The notes beneath the pieces were generated by a model. That model did not search any database. It worked only from the letters and a program-made list of their open reading frames with translations, and was not told where the DNA came from. The translations under genes were made by a program, and so were the position numbers. A stretch of DNA of 64,000 nt from Teredinibacter franksiae (GTDB lineage Bacteria; Pseudomonadota; Gammaproteobacteria; Pseudomonadales; Cellvibrionaceae): the NCBI RefSeq assembly GCF_014218805.1, contig NZ_JACJUV010000001.1, positions 310,001-374,000 on the forward strand, written 5' to 3'. Positions 1 through 9,203 of the stretch are shown here, one piece after another (the stretch's first letter is position 1; each line of letters starts with the position of its first letter).

Positions 1-973
1 CCCTCCAGTCAAGGAGCAACTCCTCCACTACTAGGGCCACATTCAAATTGGGGTTTGCCTGTAGCTGCCCTTTACGGTGACAAAGACTATCGCGGTAGCG
101 GAAAAGTATTGTCAGTGGAACTTTCTCTGCCTGAGCGAATAACCCGCGCCATGCCTCGGTACCACTAACCGGCTCTCCAGTAGAAACAGCCTTTATCAAA
201 CGCTCCACCCAGACCAACATCGTCGACAATACATCCAGTGCTCCTAACCGACTCCAATCGGATACGGCTTTTGACATAGGTAGCTGGCCAGAAGATACGG
301 CAACCAATTGAGCGCACATTTCTTCGCGTTGCTGAAAATGCTCATTTTGCCACCAGTCCATAGCCAACAAGGGGCCCCCGAAAGCCGCATCCAGCAATGG
401 CTCAACATTTTCGACAACCCCCATTTCTGTCAACCATTCGACAGAGTCTTTACGGGAAGGAACAGGTAGGTTCCACTTGCTACAGCGACTTCTAATTGTT
501 GGCAACAACTGACTGGTAACCAAACTAACAAGAATGATTACTGTGTTGCCGGCCGGCTCTTCAAGGCACTTAAGTAGACTGTTGGCTGCATTGATATTCA
601 TCGCCTCAGCCGGCTGAATTTTTATCAGCTTTCGGCCTCCCTGCTGGGCCGTTTTATACACAAATTCGGTGACCTGGCGAACCTGATCAACTTTTATCTG
701 TTTTCCAACCTCTTCCGGCGCAACGTTAAGCATATCGGGGTGGCTACCCGCCCGAAACAACTGACAGGTTTTACAGCTACCACAGGCCGAACCTTCCATT
801 GGCGATCCACAAAGCAGGTAATGCGCCATACTCGCTGCGAATTTTTCTACACCCGTGCCAGCCGCCCCCGTCAGCAGCAGCGCATGCGGTAAGACATTAG
901 AGGTAACCTGGCTAATAAACGCCGCCCAGAGGTCGGCCTGCCATTGATACGGCGGCATGATTATTTTGCTCAT
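1..973 (-). CDS. holB: DNA polymerase III subunit delta' (5' part; runs off the window)
   Basis: This is the clamp-loader subunit that, with tau/gamma and delta, loads the beta sliding clamp onto DNA. The frame opens with ATG at 973 and stays open to base 1, so the C-terminus is missing. Visible are an AAA+-like N-terminus with a degenerate P-loop (LLTGAAGTGVEK), a zinc module with cysteines in CGSPMEGSACGSCKTC, and the family motif NAANSLLKCLEEP followed by the SRC arginine-finger region. The degenerate P-loop fits delta', which does not need ATP. The gene usually follows tmk directly; here rluA lies between them on the other strand, so holB probably has its own promoter in 974-1099. Identification is firm; the total length is unknown. 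Confidence 0.9.
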   Translation of the reverse strand, partial: MSKIIMPPYQWQADLWAAFISQVTSNVLPHALLLTGAAGTGVEKFAASMAHYLLCGSPMEGSACGSCKTCQLFRAGSHPDMLNVAPEEVGKQIKVDQVRQVTEFVYKTAQQGGRKLIKIQPAEAMNINAANSLLKCLEEPAGNTVIILVSLVTSQLLPTIRSRCSKWNLPVPSRKDSVEWLTEMGVVENVEPLLDAAFGGPLLAMDWWQNEHFQQREEMCAQLVAVSSGQLPMSKAVSDWSRLGALDVLSTMLVWVERLIKAVSTGEPVSGTEAWRGLFAQAEKVPLTILFRYRDSLCHRKGQLQANPNLNVALVVEELLLDWR

Positions 974-1033
974 TGGCGCCTTGCCTGACGTACAATAGGC
1001 CCGCTGTTGGACGAAACCATTGACAACACCGGC

Positions 1034-1093
1034 ACTAACACCCGAATTAACACCCGAACTAACGCCCGCACTAATACTAGTAATAACACTCGC
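1034..1093 (+). repeat. 12-bp tandem repeat, five imperfect units
   Basis: Five 12-base units of the type AMYAACRCYCGM lie directly before the rluA ATG. If translated from the TTG at 1007 they encode Asn-Thr-Arg-rich repeats (NTRINTRTNARTNTSNNTR) in frame with RluA. The units decay toward the 3' end. I read this as a short minisatellite in the intergenic region between divergent holB and rluA; translation is possible but not needed. Confidence 0.7.
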
Positions 1094-1099
1094 TTACCC

Positions 1100-1717
1100 A
1101 TGCAAATAATTCACGAAGATTCCGACCTGATTATTATCAATAAACCAGCAGGTCTGCTGACAGTACCCGGTTTAGTCTCGCCTGAAAATGCCTTTGACAA
1201 ATTATTGCGACACCACCCGAACTCAAGAGTTGTACATCGGCTCGACATGGCCACTTCGGGCTTAGTAATTTTCGCGCAAAACCACGCAAGCCAAAAACAG
1301 CTGGGAAAACTTTTCGAAAACCGATCAATAACTAAACATTATACTGCCGTTGTTGAGGGTTTGGTTAAACCCGATACTGGCGAAATTGCCTCTCCGCTGC
1401 TTTGCGACTGGGAAAACAGGCCAAGGCAAATTGTTGAATGGTACAACGGAAAACATGCGCATACGTTTTTTAAAGTATTAGCGCGTAACCTAGCCACAAA
1501 TCAAACCCGACTATTGCTCAAACCGTTTACTGGCCGGTCCCACCAACTTCGGGTGCACTGCCAACAAATAGGGCACGCTATTACCGGTGACACACTCTAC
1601 TCAAGCCCGGAAAAATCCGCCCAGCAATCACGTATGCTGCTGCATGCTTCCCGCCTATTGTTCACCCACCCCATCAATCATACCGAAATGGATATACGCT
1701 GTGAGCCAACTTTTTAG
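1100..1717 (+). CDS. rluA: Dual-specificity rRNA/tRNA pseudouridine synthase RluA
   Basis: Predicted to make pseudouridine at position 746 of 23S rRNA and position 32 of some tRNAs. The protein is 205 residues from this start (E. coli RluA is 219). It has the RluA-family catalytic motif VHRLDMATSG (Asp nucleophile in HRLD), the RluA-specific stretch CDWENRPRQ, and the RNA-binding motif KPFTGRSHQLRVH. There is no S4 domain, as expected for RluA rather than RluC/D. I chose ATG 1100 because homology begins at MQIIHEDSDL; an in-frame TTG at 1007 would add 31 repeat-derived residues. Its TAG overlaps the tmk stop codon, so the two genes converge with no room for a terminator. Confidence 0.9.
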   Translation: MQIIHEDSDLIIINKPAGLLTVPGLVSPENAFDKLLRHHPNSRVVHRLDMATSGLVIFAQNHASQKQLGKLFENRSITKHYTAVVEGLVKPDTGEIASPLLCDWENRPRQIVEWYNGKHAHTFFKVLARNLATNQTRLLLKPFTGRSHQLRVHCQQIGHAITGDTLYSSPEKSAQQSRMLLHASRLLFTHPINHTEMDIRCEPTF

Positions 1718-2352
1718 CGAGCCAGCCAACGGTCTAATAGCGGCTCAAACTTTGTCAAAATACTGCTTTGTACTTCTTCGAGCGGTTTACCGGCATCTAC
1801 CACAAGAAATTTTTCAGGACGTGAATTCACACGTGATTTGTACCCTGCCCTAACCCGTTCGAAAAACTCGATTTTTTCCGATTCAAATCTGTCCAATTCG
1901 GCCCTGGCACTTGCGCGCTCCAAACCCGTACGAACATCAATATCAAGAAAGATCGTCATATCGGGCTGACGCCCCTGCTGAACGATAGACTCTAATCCCG
2001 CGATAACATCCAAAGACAAACCTCTACCAGCGCCCTGATAGGCAAAAGTAGCATCCGTAAAGCGATCACATAACACCCACTTACCTTGAGCAAGGGCCGG
2101 CAAAATAACGGAATTTAAATGCTGGGCCCGGGCAGCGAACACGGTTAATAACTCAGCCGTAGGATCAAAAAGCTCATCACGTTTATTAAGCAGTATTTCA
2201 CGTAACTCTTCTGCCAGAGGCGTTCCGCCTGGCTCCCTGGATATAACCAGCTCCACTCCACGAGATTCAATAAGTTTTTGTATAAAAGCAATGTTGGTAG
2301 ACTTACCAACGCCTTCAGTGCCCTCTACGGTTATAAATTTACCCCCGCTCAC
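1714..2352 (-). CDS. tmk: Thymidylate kinase
   Basis: Phosphorylates dTMP to dTDP in dTTP synthesis. It is a 212-residue P-loop kinase with Walker A EGTEGVGKST near residues 10-18, the DR motif (VLCDRFTDAT) and a LID region with DIDVRTGLERA followed by RFE. The start is GTG; the mltG stop TGA overlaps it as GTGA, which implies translational coupling. It is the last gene of the fab-type operon as laid out here, because rluA intervenes before holB. Confidence 0.95.
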   Translation of the reverse strand: MSGGKFITVEGTEGVGKSTNIAFIQKLIESRGVELVISREPGGTPLAEELREILLNKRDELFDPTAELLTVFAARAQHLNSVILPALAQGKWVLCDRFTDATFAYQGAGRGLSLDVIAGLESIVQQGRQPDMTIFLDIDVRTGLERASARAELDRFESEKIEFFERVRAGYKSRVNSRPEKFLVVDAGKPLEEVQSSILTKFEPLLDRWLAR

Positions 2353-3434
2353 TCTTTTGACTCTCCAATCGTGCTATCACTCTGCTCTGTTACAGGCTCC
2401 TGCTTAAGCGGCGCCGAACGATAATCTGAACGCCTTTTCTTTTGAAATTTTGTCACAGCCGCTTCATGCTCTTTCAACGTTGACGAAAACTGATGGGTTC
2501 CATCGCCCTTTGCAACGAAATACAACGTATTGCCCGATGCCGGGTGAAGTGCGGCATGAATGGCTTCTCGGCCTGGCATTGCTATAGGGGTTGGCGGCAG
2601 CCCATGATTCGTATACGTGTTATACGGGGTTGGTGTTTTTAAATCGCGCTTCCGTATATTACCTTTGTAGCTATCACCCATACCATAAATTACGGTCGGG
2701 TCAGTCTGTAGCCGCATACCTTTCTGTAAGCGACGAACAAAGACACCGGCGATCTGTTTACGCTCGAACGCTGCCCCCGTTTCCTTTTCGACAATGGACG
2801 CCATAATTAGCGCTTCATAAGCACTTTTATAGGGTAAACCCTCGGCTTTATTTATCCATTCCTGATGCAGGACTTCGTTCATCCTTAAATACGCCCGCAA
2901 TAATATGCCTTGGTCACTGTCACCGCGAATAAAGCGATAGGTATCGGGGAAAAAATAGCCCTCTGGGTGCTTGATCGTCAAACCAAGCTCCGCCAGAATT
3001 TCATCGTATGTTTTATTTTCTAGGGTACGCTGTATTTTTGAATGGCGATGCAGCGTATTTAAAAACTCTTTTAGCGTTCTTCCTTCTACTAGTGTTATCT
3101 GATGCTGTAGCTGTTCACCTTTTTGAAAACGCGCCAGCAATGACACGGGTGATTCCTTTTGAGCCAGCCGATACTCACCCGCCTTAATGTTCGATAGATT
3201 TAAAACACGAGCATAACCCACCCACACTCTAGGCCAGCGAACCAAACCGTGGGAATTTAATTCCTGCGCTACAGAATGAAGTGACGAGCCGCGCTCTATC
3301 ACATAGACGCTGTCAGGCAACTTTACCGGTTGCGGAGTATTCAACCAACTCCATATATAATAGCCGGAGGCCGCCGTCATCAGCAGGACCCACACAGCTA
3401 TAGCTGTTACAACCCGTAACGGATTTACATTCAT
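2349..3434 (-). CDS. mltG: Endolytic murein transglycosylase MltG (YceG)
   Basis: An inner-membrane lytic transglycosylase that cleaves nascent glycan strands and is thought to end their polymerisation. It has 361 residues: one N-terminal membrane helix (residues about 8-28), a LysM-like subdomain (VYVIERGSSLHSVAQEL), and the YceG catalytic domain with IVEKETG containing the catalytic Glu, then QTDPTVIYG and TPYNTYTNHGLPPTPIAMPG. The length is normal for the family. It sits between pabC and tmk in the usual order and overlaps tmk by four bases. Confidence 0.95.
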   Translation of the reverse strand: MNVNPLRVVTAIAVWVLLMTAASGYYIWSWLNTPQPVKLPDSVYVIERGSSLHSVAQELNSHGLVRWPRVWVGYARVLNLSNIKAGEYRLAQKESPVSLLARFQKGEQLQHQITLVEGRTLKEFLNTLHRHSKIQRTLENKTYDEILAELGLTIKHPEGYFFPDTYRFIRGDSDQGILLRAYLRMNEVLHQEWINKAEGLPYKSAYEALIMASIVEKETGAAFERKQIAGVFVRRLQKGMRLQTDPTVIYGMGDSYKGNIRKRDLKTPTPYNTYTNHGLPPTPIAMPGREAIHAALHPASGNTLYFVAKGDGTHQFSSTLKEHEAAVTKFQKKRRSDYRSAPLKQEPVTEQSDSTIGESKE

Positions 3435-3457
3435 CGGTTTAATACCAGGCTAAAATT

Positions 3458-4306
3458 TTATCGAAGATTTGTCGCCAACAACTGGGCGAATGTTTTCGCA
3501 ACAACGTGATCATCTATATCTCGCCCATTAAAACAGTTTACTGGGACTATGCCACGTACGGCATTGGTTAAAAATATTTCATCGGCTGCAAGTAAATCCT
3601 TTAGCTTATATCGGCCAACATCAACTGGGCCGACAGAAACCAGACTAGAGTTTTCCAGTAAATACTGCCGCATAACACCCTTTACACCTGCGGTCTTTAA
3701 ACAGGGAGTATATAAACGCTGACGCTTCCGCCAAAAAATATTATGGTGTGGTGTATCGATAACGCAGTCGGTTTCATCACACAACAACAGCTCTTCATGC
3801 GGTAAAAGCGCATCGTGCTTTGTGGCGGTCAAATAGTCCACTCGACTCAGCATCTTTACAGCAGCATGCTCCGCTTTCGAAAATAGCATTCCGCTCGCGG
3901 GCCTAAGTGATACAGGCTGTTGCTGCCAATTTTGAAGCTCACATGGGCTGAGCGTACAAAGCACATCAACAGCCGTGTTTAATGGATAGCTGGCGCGCTC
4001 ACTTTCACGGCGATAAATAATTATTTTTAAAATGCCATCAAAGCCTGTTTCGCTATTCAGTTGATCGACTAAACTCTCAACCGCAGACAAAACAACCTTT
4101 GTATCAAGCGCAAAATTTAAAAAATCGGCTCCACATTTTAATCGCTTGAGGTGGCCTAACATCAGAGGTAATTTTGAAGCCGAAACTCGGACAGTTTCAA
4201 AAATACCGTCACCATACATAAAACCGCGATTATTAACGGAAATGCTGGTTTCGCTGGCCAACTGGCCATTTAAAGAAACGAATGTACGTATGTTCCCGGC
4301 TGCCAT
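3458..4306 (-). CDS. pabC: Aminodeoxychorismate lyase
   Basis: A PLP enzyme of fold type IV that converts 4-amino-4-deoxychorismate to p-aminobenzoate and pyruvate for folate synthesis. It has 282 residues. Family landmarks are GFMYGDGIFETVRV (30-43), the probable PLP lysine K151 in AAVKMLSRVDYL, and the phosphate-binding AGVKGVMRQYLL. The usual RG-GGRGY segment is replaced by RRESERASYP, so the active-site loop is somewhat divergent. It sits between fabF and mltG as in many gammaproteobacteria. Confidence 0.9.
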   Translation of the reverse strand: MAAGNIRTFVSLNGQLASETSISVNNRGFMYGDGIFETVRVSASKLPLMLGHLKRLKCGADFLNFALDTKVVLSAVESLVDQLNSETGFDGILKIIIYRRESERASYPLNTAVDVLCTLSPCELQNWQQQPVSLRPASGMLFSKAEHAAVKMLSRVDYLTATKHDALLPHEELLLCDETDCVIDTPHHNIFWRKRQRLYTPCLKTAGVKGVMRQYLLENSSLVSVGPVDVGRYKLKDLLAADEIFLTNAVRGIVPVNCFNGRDIDDHVVAKTFAQLLATNLR

Positions 4307-4321
4307 TACTCTGAATGCAAA

Positions 4322-5554
4322 CTACACTTTCGAAAACAGAAGTGTTCCATTAGTACCACCAAAGCCGAAGGAATTACTAATGGCCTTATCAATTTTCATT
4401 TCTTGCGCCGTATGAGGTACGAAATTTAGATCGCAGCCTTCATCCGGGTCATCTAGGTTGATAGTGGGTGGAGCAACCTGATCGCGAATAGATAACACGG
4501 AAAATATCGCCTCTACAGCTCCCGCGGCCCCGAGCAAATGACCAATCATCGACTTAGTAGAACTTACCGCCAACTGATGTGCGTGATCACCAAATACAGA
4601 CTTCACCGCACCCGCTTCTGCGGCGTCGCCTGCGGGAGTTGAAGTTCCGTGGGCGTTGATATAGTCCACCGCACTTGCATTGATTTTTGCATCCAGTAAC
4701 GCATTGCGCATTGACAATGCTGCGCCATCACCACTAGGAGACGTTATATGAAAAGCATCTCCGCTAGTACCAAAGCCCGACAATTCCGCATAAATTTTTG
4801 CGCCGCGTTTTTTTGCATGTTCGTATTCTTCTAGCACCATAATACCTGCGCCGTCACCCAAGACAAATCCATCTCTACCTTTATCCCAGGGGCGGCTTGC
4901 GGCTTCGGGGTCATCGTTGCGCTTAGACAAAGCGCGTGCCGCACCAAAGCCACCAATACCAACGGATGTTGTCGCCATTTCTGAACCACCGGCAACCATG
5001 GCATCGGCGGTACCATACATAATTTCCCGAGCCGCAAGGCCAATACTGTGGGTTCCCGTTGTACAGGCCGTAGTGACAGCAAGGTTAATACCTTTAAAAC
5101 CGTAGCGAATGGAGAGATTCCCTGCGATCATATTAATAATCGCACCGGGCACAAAAAATGGCGATACACGGCGTGGGCCGCGTTCTTTTATGGTTATGGC
5201 AGTGTCTTCAATAGACCCCAGCCCACCAATACCAGAACCAATCACACAGCCGATACGAGCTGCATTTTCGTCGGTTATGACAAGGCCAGAATCCTCTACA
5301 GCCTGAACGCCCGCGGCCATGCCATACTGAATGAACAAATCCAGTTTTCGAGCTTCTTTTTCCTTCAGATACGGCGAAATATCCAAGTTTTGAACTGACG
5401 CGCTAATTTTTGTCGAAAAAGCAGAAATATCAAAAGACGTGATAGGTCGGATACCGCTTTTGCCTGCAAGAATGGACTGCCATGTCTGATCTACGCTGTG
5501 ACCAACGGCGGTCACCATACCAAGACCCGTTACTACAACTCTTCTTCGACTCAC
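4322..5554 (-). CDS. fabF: Beta-ketoacyl-ACP synthase II
   Basis: Condenses malonyl-ACP with long acyl-ACP in fatty-acid elongation. It has 410 residues with the KAS I/II triad C164 (TTACTTG), H302 ([11 protein letters not shown]) and H339 ([12 protein letters not shown]), and the C-terminal GFGGTNG motif. The start is GTG with a GGAG ribosome site 11 bases upstream. It lies 147 bp downstream of acpP, and the hairpin at 5641-5668 may cut transcription between the two so that acpP is made in excess. Confidence 0.96.
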   Translation of the reverse strand: MSRRRVVVTGLGMVTAVGHSVDQTWQSILAGKSGIRPITSFDISAFSTKISASVQNLDISPYLKEKEARKLDLFIQYGMAAGVQAVEDSGLVITDENAARIGCVIGSGIGGLGSIEDTAITIKERGPRRVSPFFVPGAIINMIAGNLSIRYGFKGINLAVTTACTTGTHSIGLAAREIMYGTADAMVAGGSEMATTSVGIGGFGAARALSKRNDDPEAASRPWDKGRDGFVLGDGAGIMVLEEYEHAKKRGAKIYAELSGFGTSGDAFHITSPSGDGAALSMRNALLDAKINASAVDYINAHGTSTPAGDAAEAGAVKSVFGDHAHQLAVSSTKSMIGHLLGAAGAVEAIFSVLSIRDQVAPPTINLDDPDEGCDLNFVPHTAQEMKIDKAISNSFGFGGTNGTLLFSKV

Positions 5555-5640
5555 AAATATTCTCCAGTTTTACTCTCTACGTCACCAGCATTGAAATAAA
5601 CCCCAGCCGCTTCGGAAACTTGAATTCCAAATACGACAAA

Positions 5641-5668
5641 AGCCGTACTATGCAAGATAGATACGGCT
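5641..5668 (-). terminator. acpP-fabF intergenic hairpin, possible attenuator
   Basis: An inverted repeat AGCCGTA/TACGGCT with a 14-base loop is followed on the minus strand by TTTTG. It is a weak intrinsic terminator placed just after acpP. It would allow abundant acpP message with partial read-through into fabF. Confidence 0.5.
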
Positions 5669-5701
5669 TCTGTAGATAGGGTCAATCGAAAGACCGGCTA
5701 A

Positions 5702-5941
5702 TTAAGCCAGGTTTTCGTTGATATAGTTGATCGCCAGCTGAACAGTGGTGATTTTTTCAGCTTCTTCATCAGGGATTTCGGTTTCGAATTCTTCTTCAAG
5801 AGCCATTACCAACTCAACAGTATCAAGAGAATCAGCACCCAGATCTTCAACAAAAGATGCTTCGTTCTTCACCTCTTCTTCTTTAACACCGAGCTGTTCC
5901 GCGACAATTTTCTTTACGCGTTCTTCAATGCTGCTACTCAT
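5702..5941 (-). CDS. acpP: Acyl carrier protein
   Basis: A 79-residue acidic carrier of acyl chains in fatty-acid synthesis. The phosphopantetheine attachment site is S38 in the motif [21 protein letters not shown]. The SD is a clear TTAGGAG. It lies between fabG and fabF. The 254-bp gap toward fabG is larger than the other gaps in this cluster and probably carries an acpP promoter. Confidence 0.97.
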   Translation of the reverse strand: MSSSIEERVKKIVAEQLGVKEEEVKNEASFVEDLGADSLDTVELVMALEEEFETEIPDEEAEKITTVQLAINYINENLA

Positions 5942-6139
5942 AGTCTTAATTAACTCCTAATGATAACCGTTCTGTGAAGCCGTTAACGAACACTTCCAAA
6001 CCGCAAATAGTCTCTAAGTTGCGGGTGAAAATAGTGTTCCGGTCCACACGTGCCGCGCATTTTAACGCGATTTTCTCCGCGTTGTAACGCATGGAGGCAA
6101 ATTTATTGTAACACTGCAATTTTTTTCTTATAAAACAAA

Positions 6140-6169
6140 GGGTTAGAAACAAAAAAATGCCTCTAACCC
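6140..6169 (-). terminator. fabG-acpP intergenic hairpin
   Basis: A GGGTTAGA/TCTAACCC inverted repeat has a T-rich loop on the minus strand (a run of seven T inside the loop). It lies 27-56 bases after the fabG stop. It could be a terminator or an mRNA-end stabiliser. A TACAAT box lies just downstream on the minus strand and may be the -10 of an acpP promoter, but I see no good -35. Confidence 0.4.
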
Positions 6170-6195
6170 ACAACAAAAACCCGCAATTAGGCCTG

Positions 6196-6939
6196 TTAGC
6201 ACATATACATACCGCCATTTACGTGCAGTGTTTCGCCCGTAACGTAGCTGGCATCATCGCTGCACAAAAACTTCACCACCCCGGCAATCTCCTCAGGCTG
6301 CCCTAGACGGCCCAGCGGAATAACGCCCAACATTGCAGCTTTCTGGTCTTCTGCGAGCCCCTTGGTCATATCCGTATCAATAAAACCCGGTGCAACTGAG
6401 TTGACCGTAATATTGCGTGAACCCACCTCTTTGGCTAAAGATCGTGCAAAGCCCATTACACCGGCTTTAGTAGCTGCATAGTTCGACTGCCCGGCATTAC
6501 CCATTTGACCAACAATGGAGCTGATATTCACAATGCGCCCCCAGCGTGCTTTCATCATGCCACGCAAACAGGCTTTACTCAGGCGGTAAATCGCACTGAG
6601 GTTCGTATTAATAACGTCAAACCACTCATCTTCGCTCATGCGCATAAGTAGGTTATCTTTCGTTATGCCGGCATTGTTCACCAAAATTTGAGGCGCACCA
6701 AACTGTTCGTTGATAGCCTTCAATAAGGCCGCCACGGATTCGGCATCCGTTACATTTAACTGCATGCCAGCGCCATTAATACCTTTTTCTGCGAAACGCG
6801 CACTGATAGCCGCGGCGCCAGACTCTGAAGTTGCCGTACCAATAACCGTTGCGCCAGCCTCACCCAAGGTATCGGCAATTGAAGCGCCAATTCCACGACT
6901 TGCGCCCGTTACCAGAGCTATTTTTCCTTCAAATGACAT
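6196..6939 (-). CDS. fabG: 3-oxoacyl-ACP reductase
   Basis: NADPH-dependent reduction of 3-ketoacyl-ACP in each elongation cycle. It is a 247-residue classical SDR: GASRGIG nucleotide-binding motif (13-19), NNAG (88-91), and catalytic residues around S141, Y154 and K158 (SNYAATKAG). The ending HVNGGMYMC is the usual tetramer C-terminal tail. It lies 13 bp after fabD. Confidence 0.96.
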   Translation of the reverse strand: MSFEGKIALVTGASRGIGASIADTLGEAGATVIGTATSESGAAAISARFAEKGINGAGMQLNVTDAESVAALLKAINEQFGAPQILVNNAGITKDNLLMRMSEDEWFDVINTNLSAIYRLSKACLRGMMKARWGRIVNISSIVGQMGNAGQSNYAATKAGVMGFARSLAKEVGSRNITVNSVAPGFIDTDMTKGLAEDQKAAMLGVIPLGRLGQPEEIAGVVKFLCSDDASYVTGETLHVNGGMYMC

Positions 6940-6952
6940 CGAATATCCCCTG

Positions 6953-7900
6953 TTATTTTAGTTCTGCCAAGCTGGATTCCAGCGAAGCCGTAGTTTCAAT
7001 ATTGCTAGCATTAAGGCTCTTAACAATTCGCTTGTTGAGGCCAGACAGCACTTTGCCGGGGCCACACTCCAGCGTACTGCCCACACCCAACTGCACCAGC
7101 TCTTGGACACATTCCACCCAACGCACCGCAGAATAGATTTGCTCCACCATCAGCGCCTTAATCTTCGCCGGGTCACGCTCTGTTTTAGCCGTTACATTAT
7201 GCACAACGGGAACGGTAGGCGATAAGAACGTCGTCGCCTCAATTTCCGCCGCCAACCTATCCGCCGCAGGCTTCATCAAAGACGTGTGGAATGGCGCACT
7301 AACCGGAAGCGGCAGTGCACGCTTGGCGCCAGCCTCCTTGCAGCCAGCCATGGCCCGCTCGACGGCAGATTTATGCCCGGCTATCACCAACTGACCCGGG
7401 GAGTTGTAGTTAACCGGCGACACCACCTCCTCCGCCGAACACGCCTGACCGCAAGCCTCTTCTACCTTTTCATCGGCTAAGCCAATAATGGCAGCCATCG
7501 CGCCTAGGCCTGCTGGCACAGCTTCCTGCATATATTTTCCTCTCGCACGCACAAGCTTAACGGCATCGGAAAAATCCAGCACACCCGCACAAACAAGTGC
7601 AGACCACTCACCCAAACTATGACCGGCCATATACTCGGGCATTACACCACCCTGGGCCTGCCAGACACGCCAAAGCGCAACACTCGATGTTAACAATGCC
7701 GGTTGGGTTACTTCTGTCATATTCAGGTCTTCCTGCGAACCGGCTTGCACCAGCTCCCACAGGTCATAGCCCAACGCAGTAGATGCTTCACTAAAGGTAT
7801 CAATGACCTGCGGATGATGCTCTGCCATTTCCGCTAGCATCCCAACCTTTTGAGAGCCTTGACCAGGAAAGACAAAAGCGAGTTTATTGCTACTATTCAT
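6953..7900 (-). CDS. fabD: Malonyl-CoA:ACP transacylase
   Basis: Loads malonyl onto ACP for chain elongation. From ATG 7900 it has 315 residues, the family length; an upstream start at 7957 would overlap plsX and adds a tail with no homology. Motifs: FPGQGSQ (11-17), nucleophile S95 in GHSLGEWSA, catalytic H205 in APFHTSLM. It lies 34 bp after plsX. There is no fabH between plsX and fabD, the arrangement known from Pseudomonas aeruginosa, where FabY initiates synthesis instead. Confidence 0.96.
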   Translation of the reverse strand: MNSSNKLAFVFPGQGSQKVGMLAEMAEHHPQVIDTFSEASTALGYDLWELVQAGSQEDLNMTEVTQPALLTSSVALWRVWQAQGGVMPEYMAGHSLGEWSALVCAGVLDFSDAVKLVRARGKYMQEAVPAGLGAMAAIIGLADEKVEEACGQACSAEEVVSPVNYNSPGQLVIAGHKSAVERAMAGCKEAGAKRALPLPVSAPFHTSLMKPAADRLAAEIEATTFLSPTVPVVHNVTAKTERDPAKIKALMVEQIYSAVRWVECVQELVQLGVGSTLECGPGKVLSGLNKRIVKSLNASNIETTASLESSLAELK

Positions 7901-7934
7901 ACATGGACCACTCAAATTAATCGATTTACAGAAA

Positions 7935-8960
7935 TCAGTTGTGCGAAACTTTCTCACTCAAACTCGATTCAATGCGCTGAGGAATACGCTGACGAACTTG
8001 CTGAACAGCCGTATCAAGAGCCTGCTCAAAACCTAATTGGTCGGCCCCGCCATGGCTCTTAACCAACGTACGTCGTAAACCTAACAATGCTGCACCATTA
8101 TATCGCGACGTAGTAAAGAGTCTTCTCCAATTTCGCAACACCGGCTTTGCCAGCCAACCAATCAGGCTGTGCCAGACACTTCTATTGAAGGTCTGCGCTA
8201 GGCTACTCAACACAAAATTAACAGCACCTTCGCTCACTTTAAGGGCAACGTTACCGATCAGGCCATCACAAACGATGACATTAAACTCTCCGGAATAAAG
8301 GTTGTGCCCCTCTACAAAACCGGCGTACTTAATATCGCCCCGCTTATTTAAAGCCTGTGCAGCAAGCTGAATTTCTTCACCGCCCTTACTGCGCTCTGTG
8401 CCAATATTTAACAAAGCAACCGATGGCGCTTTTATGCCACCCAACTCTGCCAACGCAGCACCCATTACCGCAAACTGCACAAGCTGTTCGGCTGAGCAAT
8501 TTATGTTGGCGCCAAGATCCAACAGAACACTATAGCCCTGGGAGGTTGGAATACGCTTACAAATTGCCGGACGACGGATGCCATCAAAGGTTTTAACAAG
8601 CTTGCAGCCGATAGCCATAAAGGCTCCGGTATTACCGCCACTAACACAGGCATCGGCTTTTTCTTCTGCCACTAAATTGACAGCCTGCCACATAGACGAT
8701 GTTTTTTTAGTGCGCAATACATCGCTGGCTTTATCGGCCATATCGACGGTTTCTTCCGCATGAAGTAGTGCCACACGCGAGCGAAGTGCCTTATCGACAT
8801 TTTGGGATTCAAGAAGGGGTTGGACAATGTCCCGGTCACCGACAAGGGTAACTGTTACATCGGAATGAGCTTTCAGATAGGCGAGTGTAGCCTGAACGAC
8901 AAGGCGGGAACCTTGGTCCCCGCCCATCGCATCAATCGAGAGATGAATTGGTTGTGACAA
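7935..8960 (-). CDS. plsX: Phosphate acyltransferase PlsX
   Basis: Makes acyl-phosphate from acyl-ACP as the first step of phospholipid synthesis. It has 341 residues with the N-terminal signature SIDAMGGDQGSR, the central GANINCSAEQLVQFAVMG and SRYNGAALLG toward the C-terminus. The start is TTG (reading MSQPIHLS), with GAG six bases upstream inside the end of rpmF. Only two bases separate it from the rpmF stop, so the genes are coupled. It is a membrane-associated soluble enzyme. Confidence 0.93.
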   Translation of the reverse strand: MSQPIHLSIDAMGGDQGSRLVVQATLAYLKAHSDVTVTLVGDRDIVQPLLESQNVDKALRSRVALLHAEETVDMADKASDVLRTKKTSSMWQAVNLVAEEKADACVSGGNTGAFMAIGCKLVKTFDGIRRPAICKRIPTSQGYSVLLDLGANINCSAEQLVQFAVMGAALAELGGIKAPSVALLNIGTERSKGGEEIQLAAQALNKRGDIKYAGFVEGHNLYSGEFNVIVCDGLIGNVALKVSEGAVNFVLSSLAQTFNRSVWHSLIGWLAKPVLRNWRRLFTTSRYNGAALLGLRRTLVKSHGGADQLGFEQALDTAVQQVRQRIPQRIESSLSEKVSHN

Positions 8961-8962
8961 CC

Positions 8963-9145
8963 TTACTCGTCGTCGGCAATATCAATCACTTTAGTACCAC
9001 GATAAAAACCATCTGCCGTCACGTGGTGACGAAGGTGTTTTTCACCGGTAGTAGGATCTACCGAAAGGGTTGGACCGGTAAGCGCATCGTGCGAACGACG
9101 CATGCCACGTCTTGAACGGGTTTTCTTGCTCTTCTGAACTGCCAT
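8963..9145 (-). CDS. rpmF: 50S ribosomal protein L32
   Basis: A 60-residue basic ribosomal protein beginning [19 protein letters not shown], the L32 signature. It lacks the C-terminal CxxC zinc knuckle of some phyla, as in other Proteobacteria. The SD AGGAG is well placed. It is in the conserved order yceD-rpmF-plsX, which ties ribosome production to lipid synthesis. Confidence 0.97.
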   Translation of the reverse strand: MAVQKSKKTRSRRGMRRSHDALTGPTLSVDPTTGEKHLRHHVTADGFYRGTKVIDIADDE

Positions 9146-9203
9146 GATCTACTCCTGCATACACTGCAAATCGATACAAAGTGAGTGTAGTATCGATTCG
9201 GGT

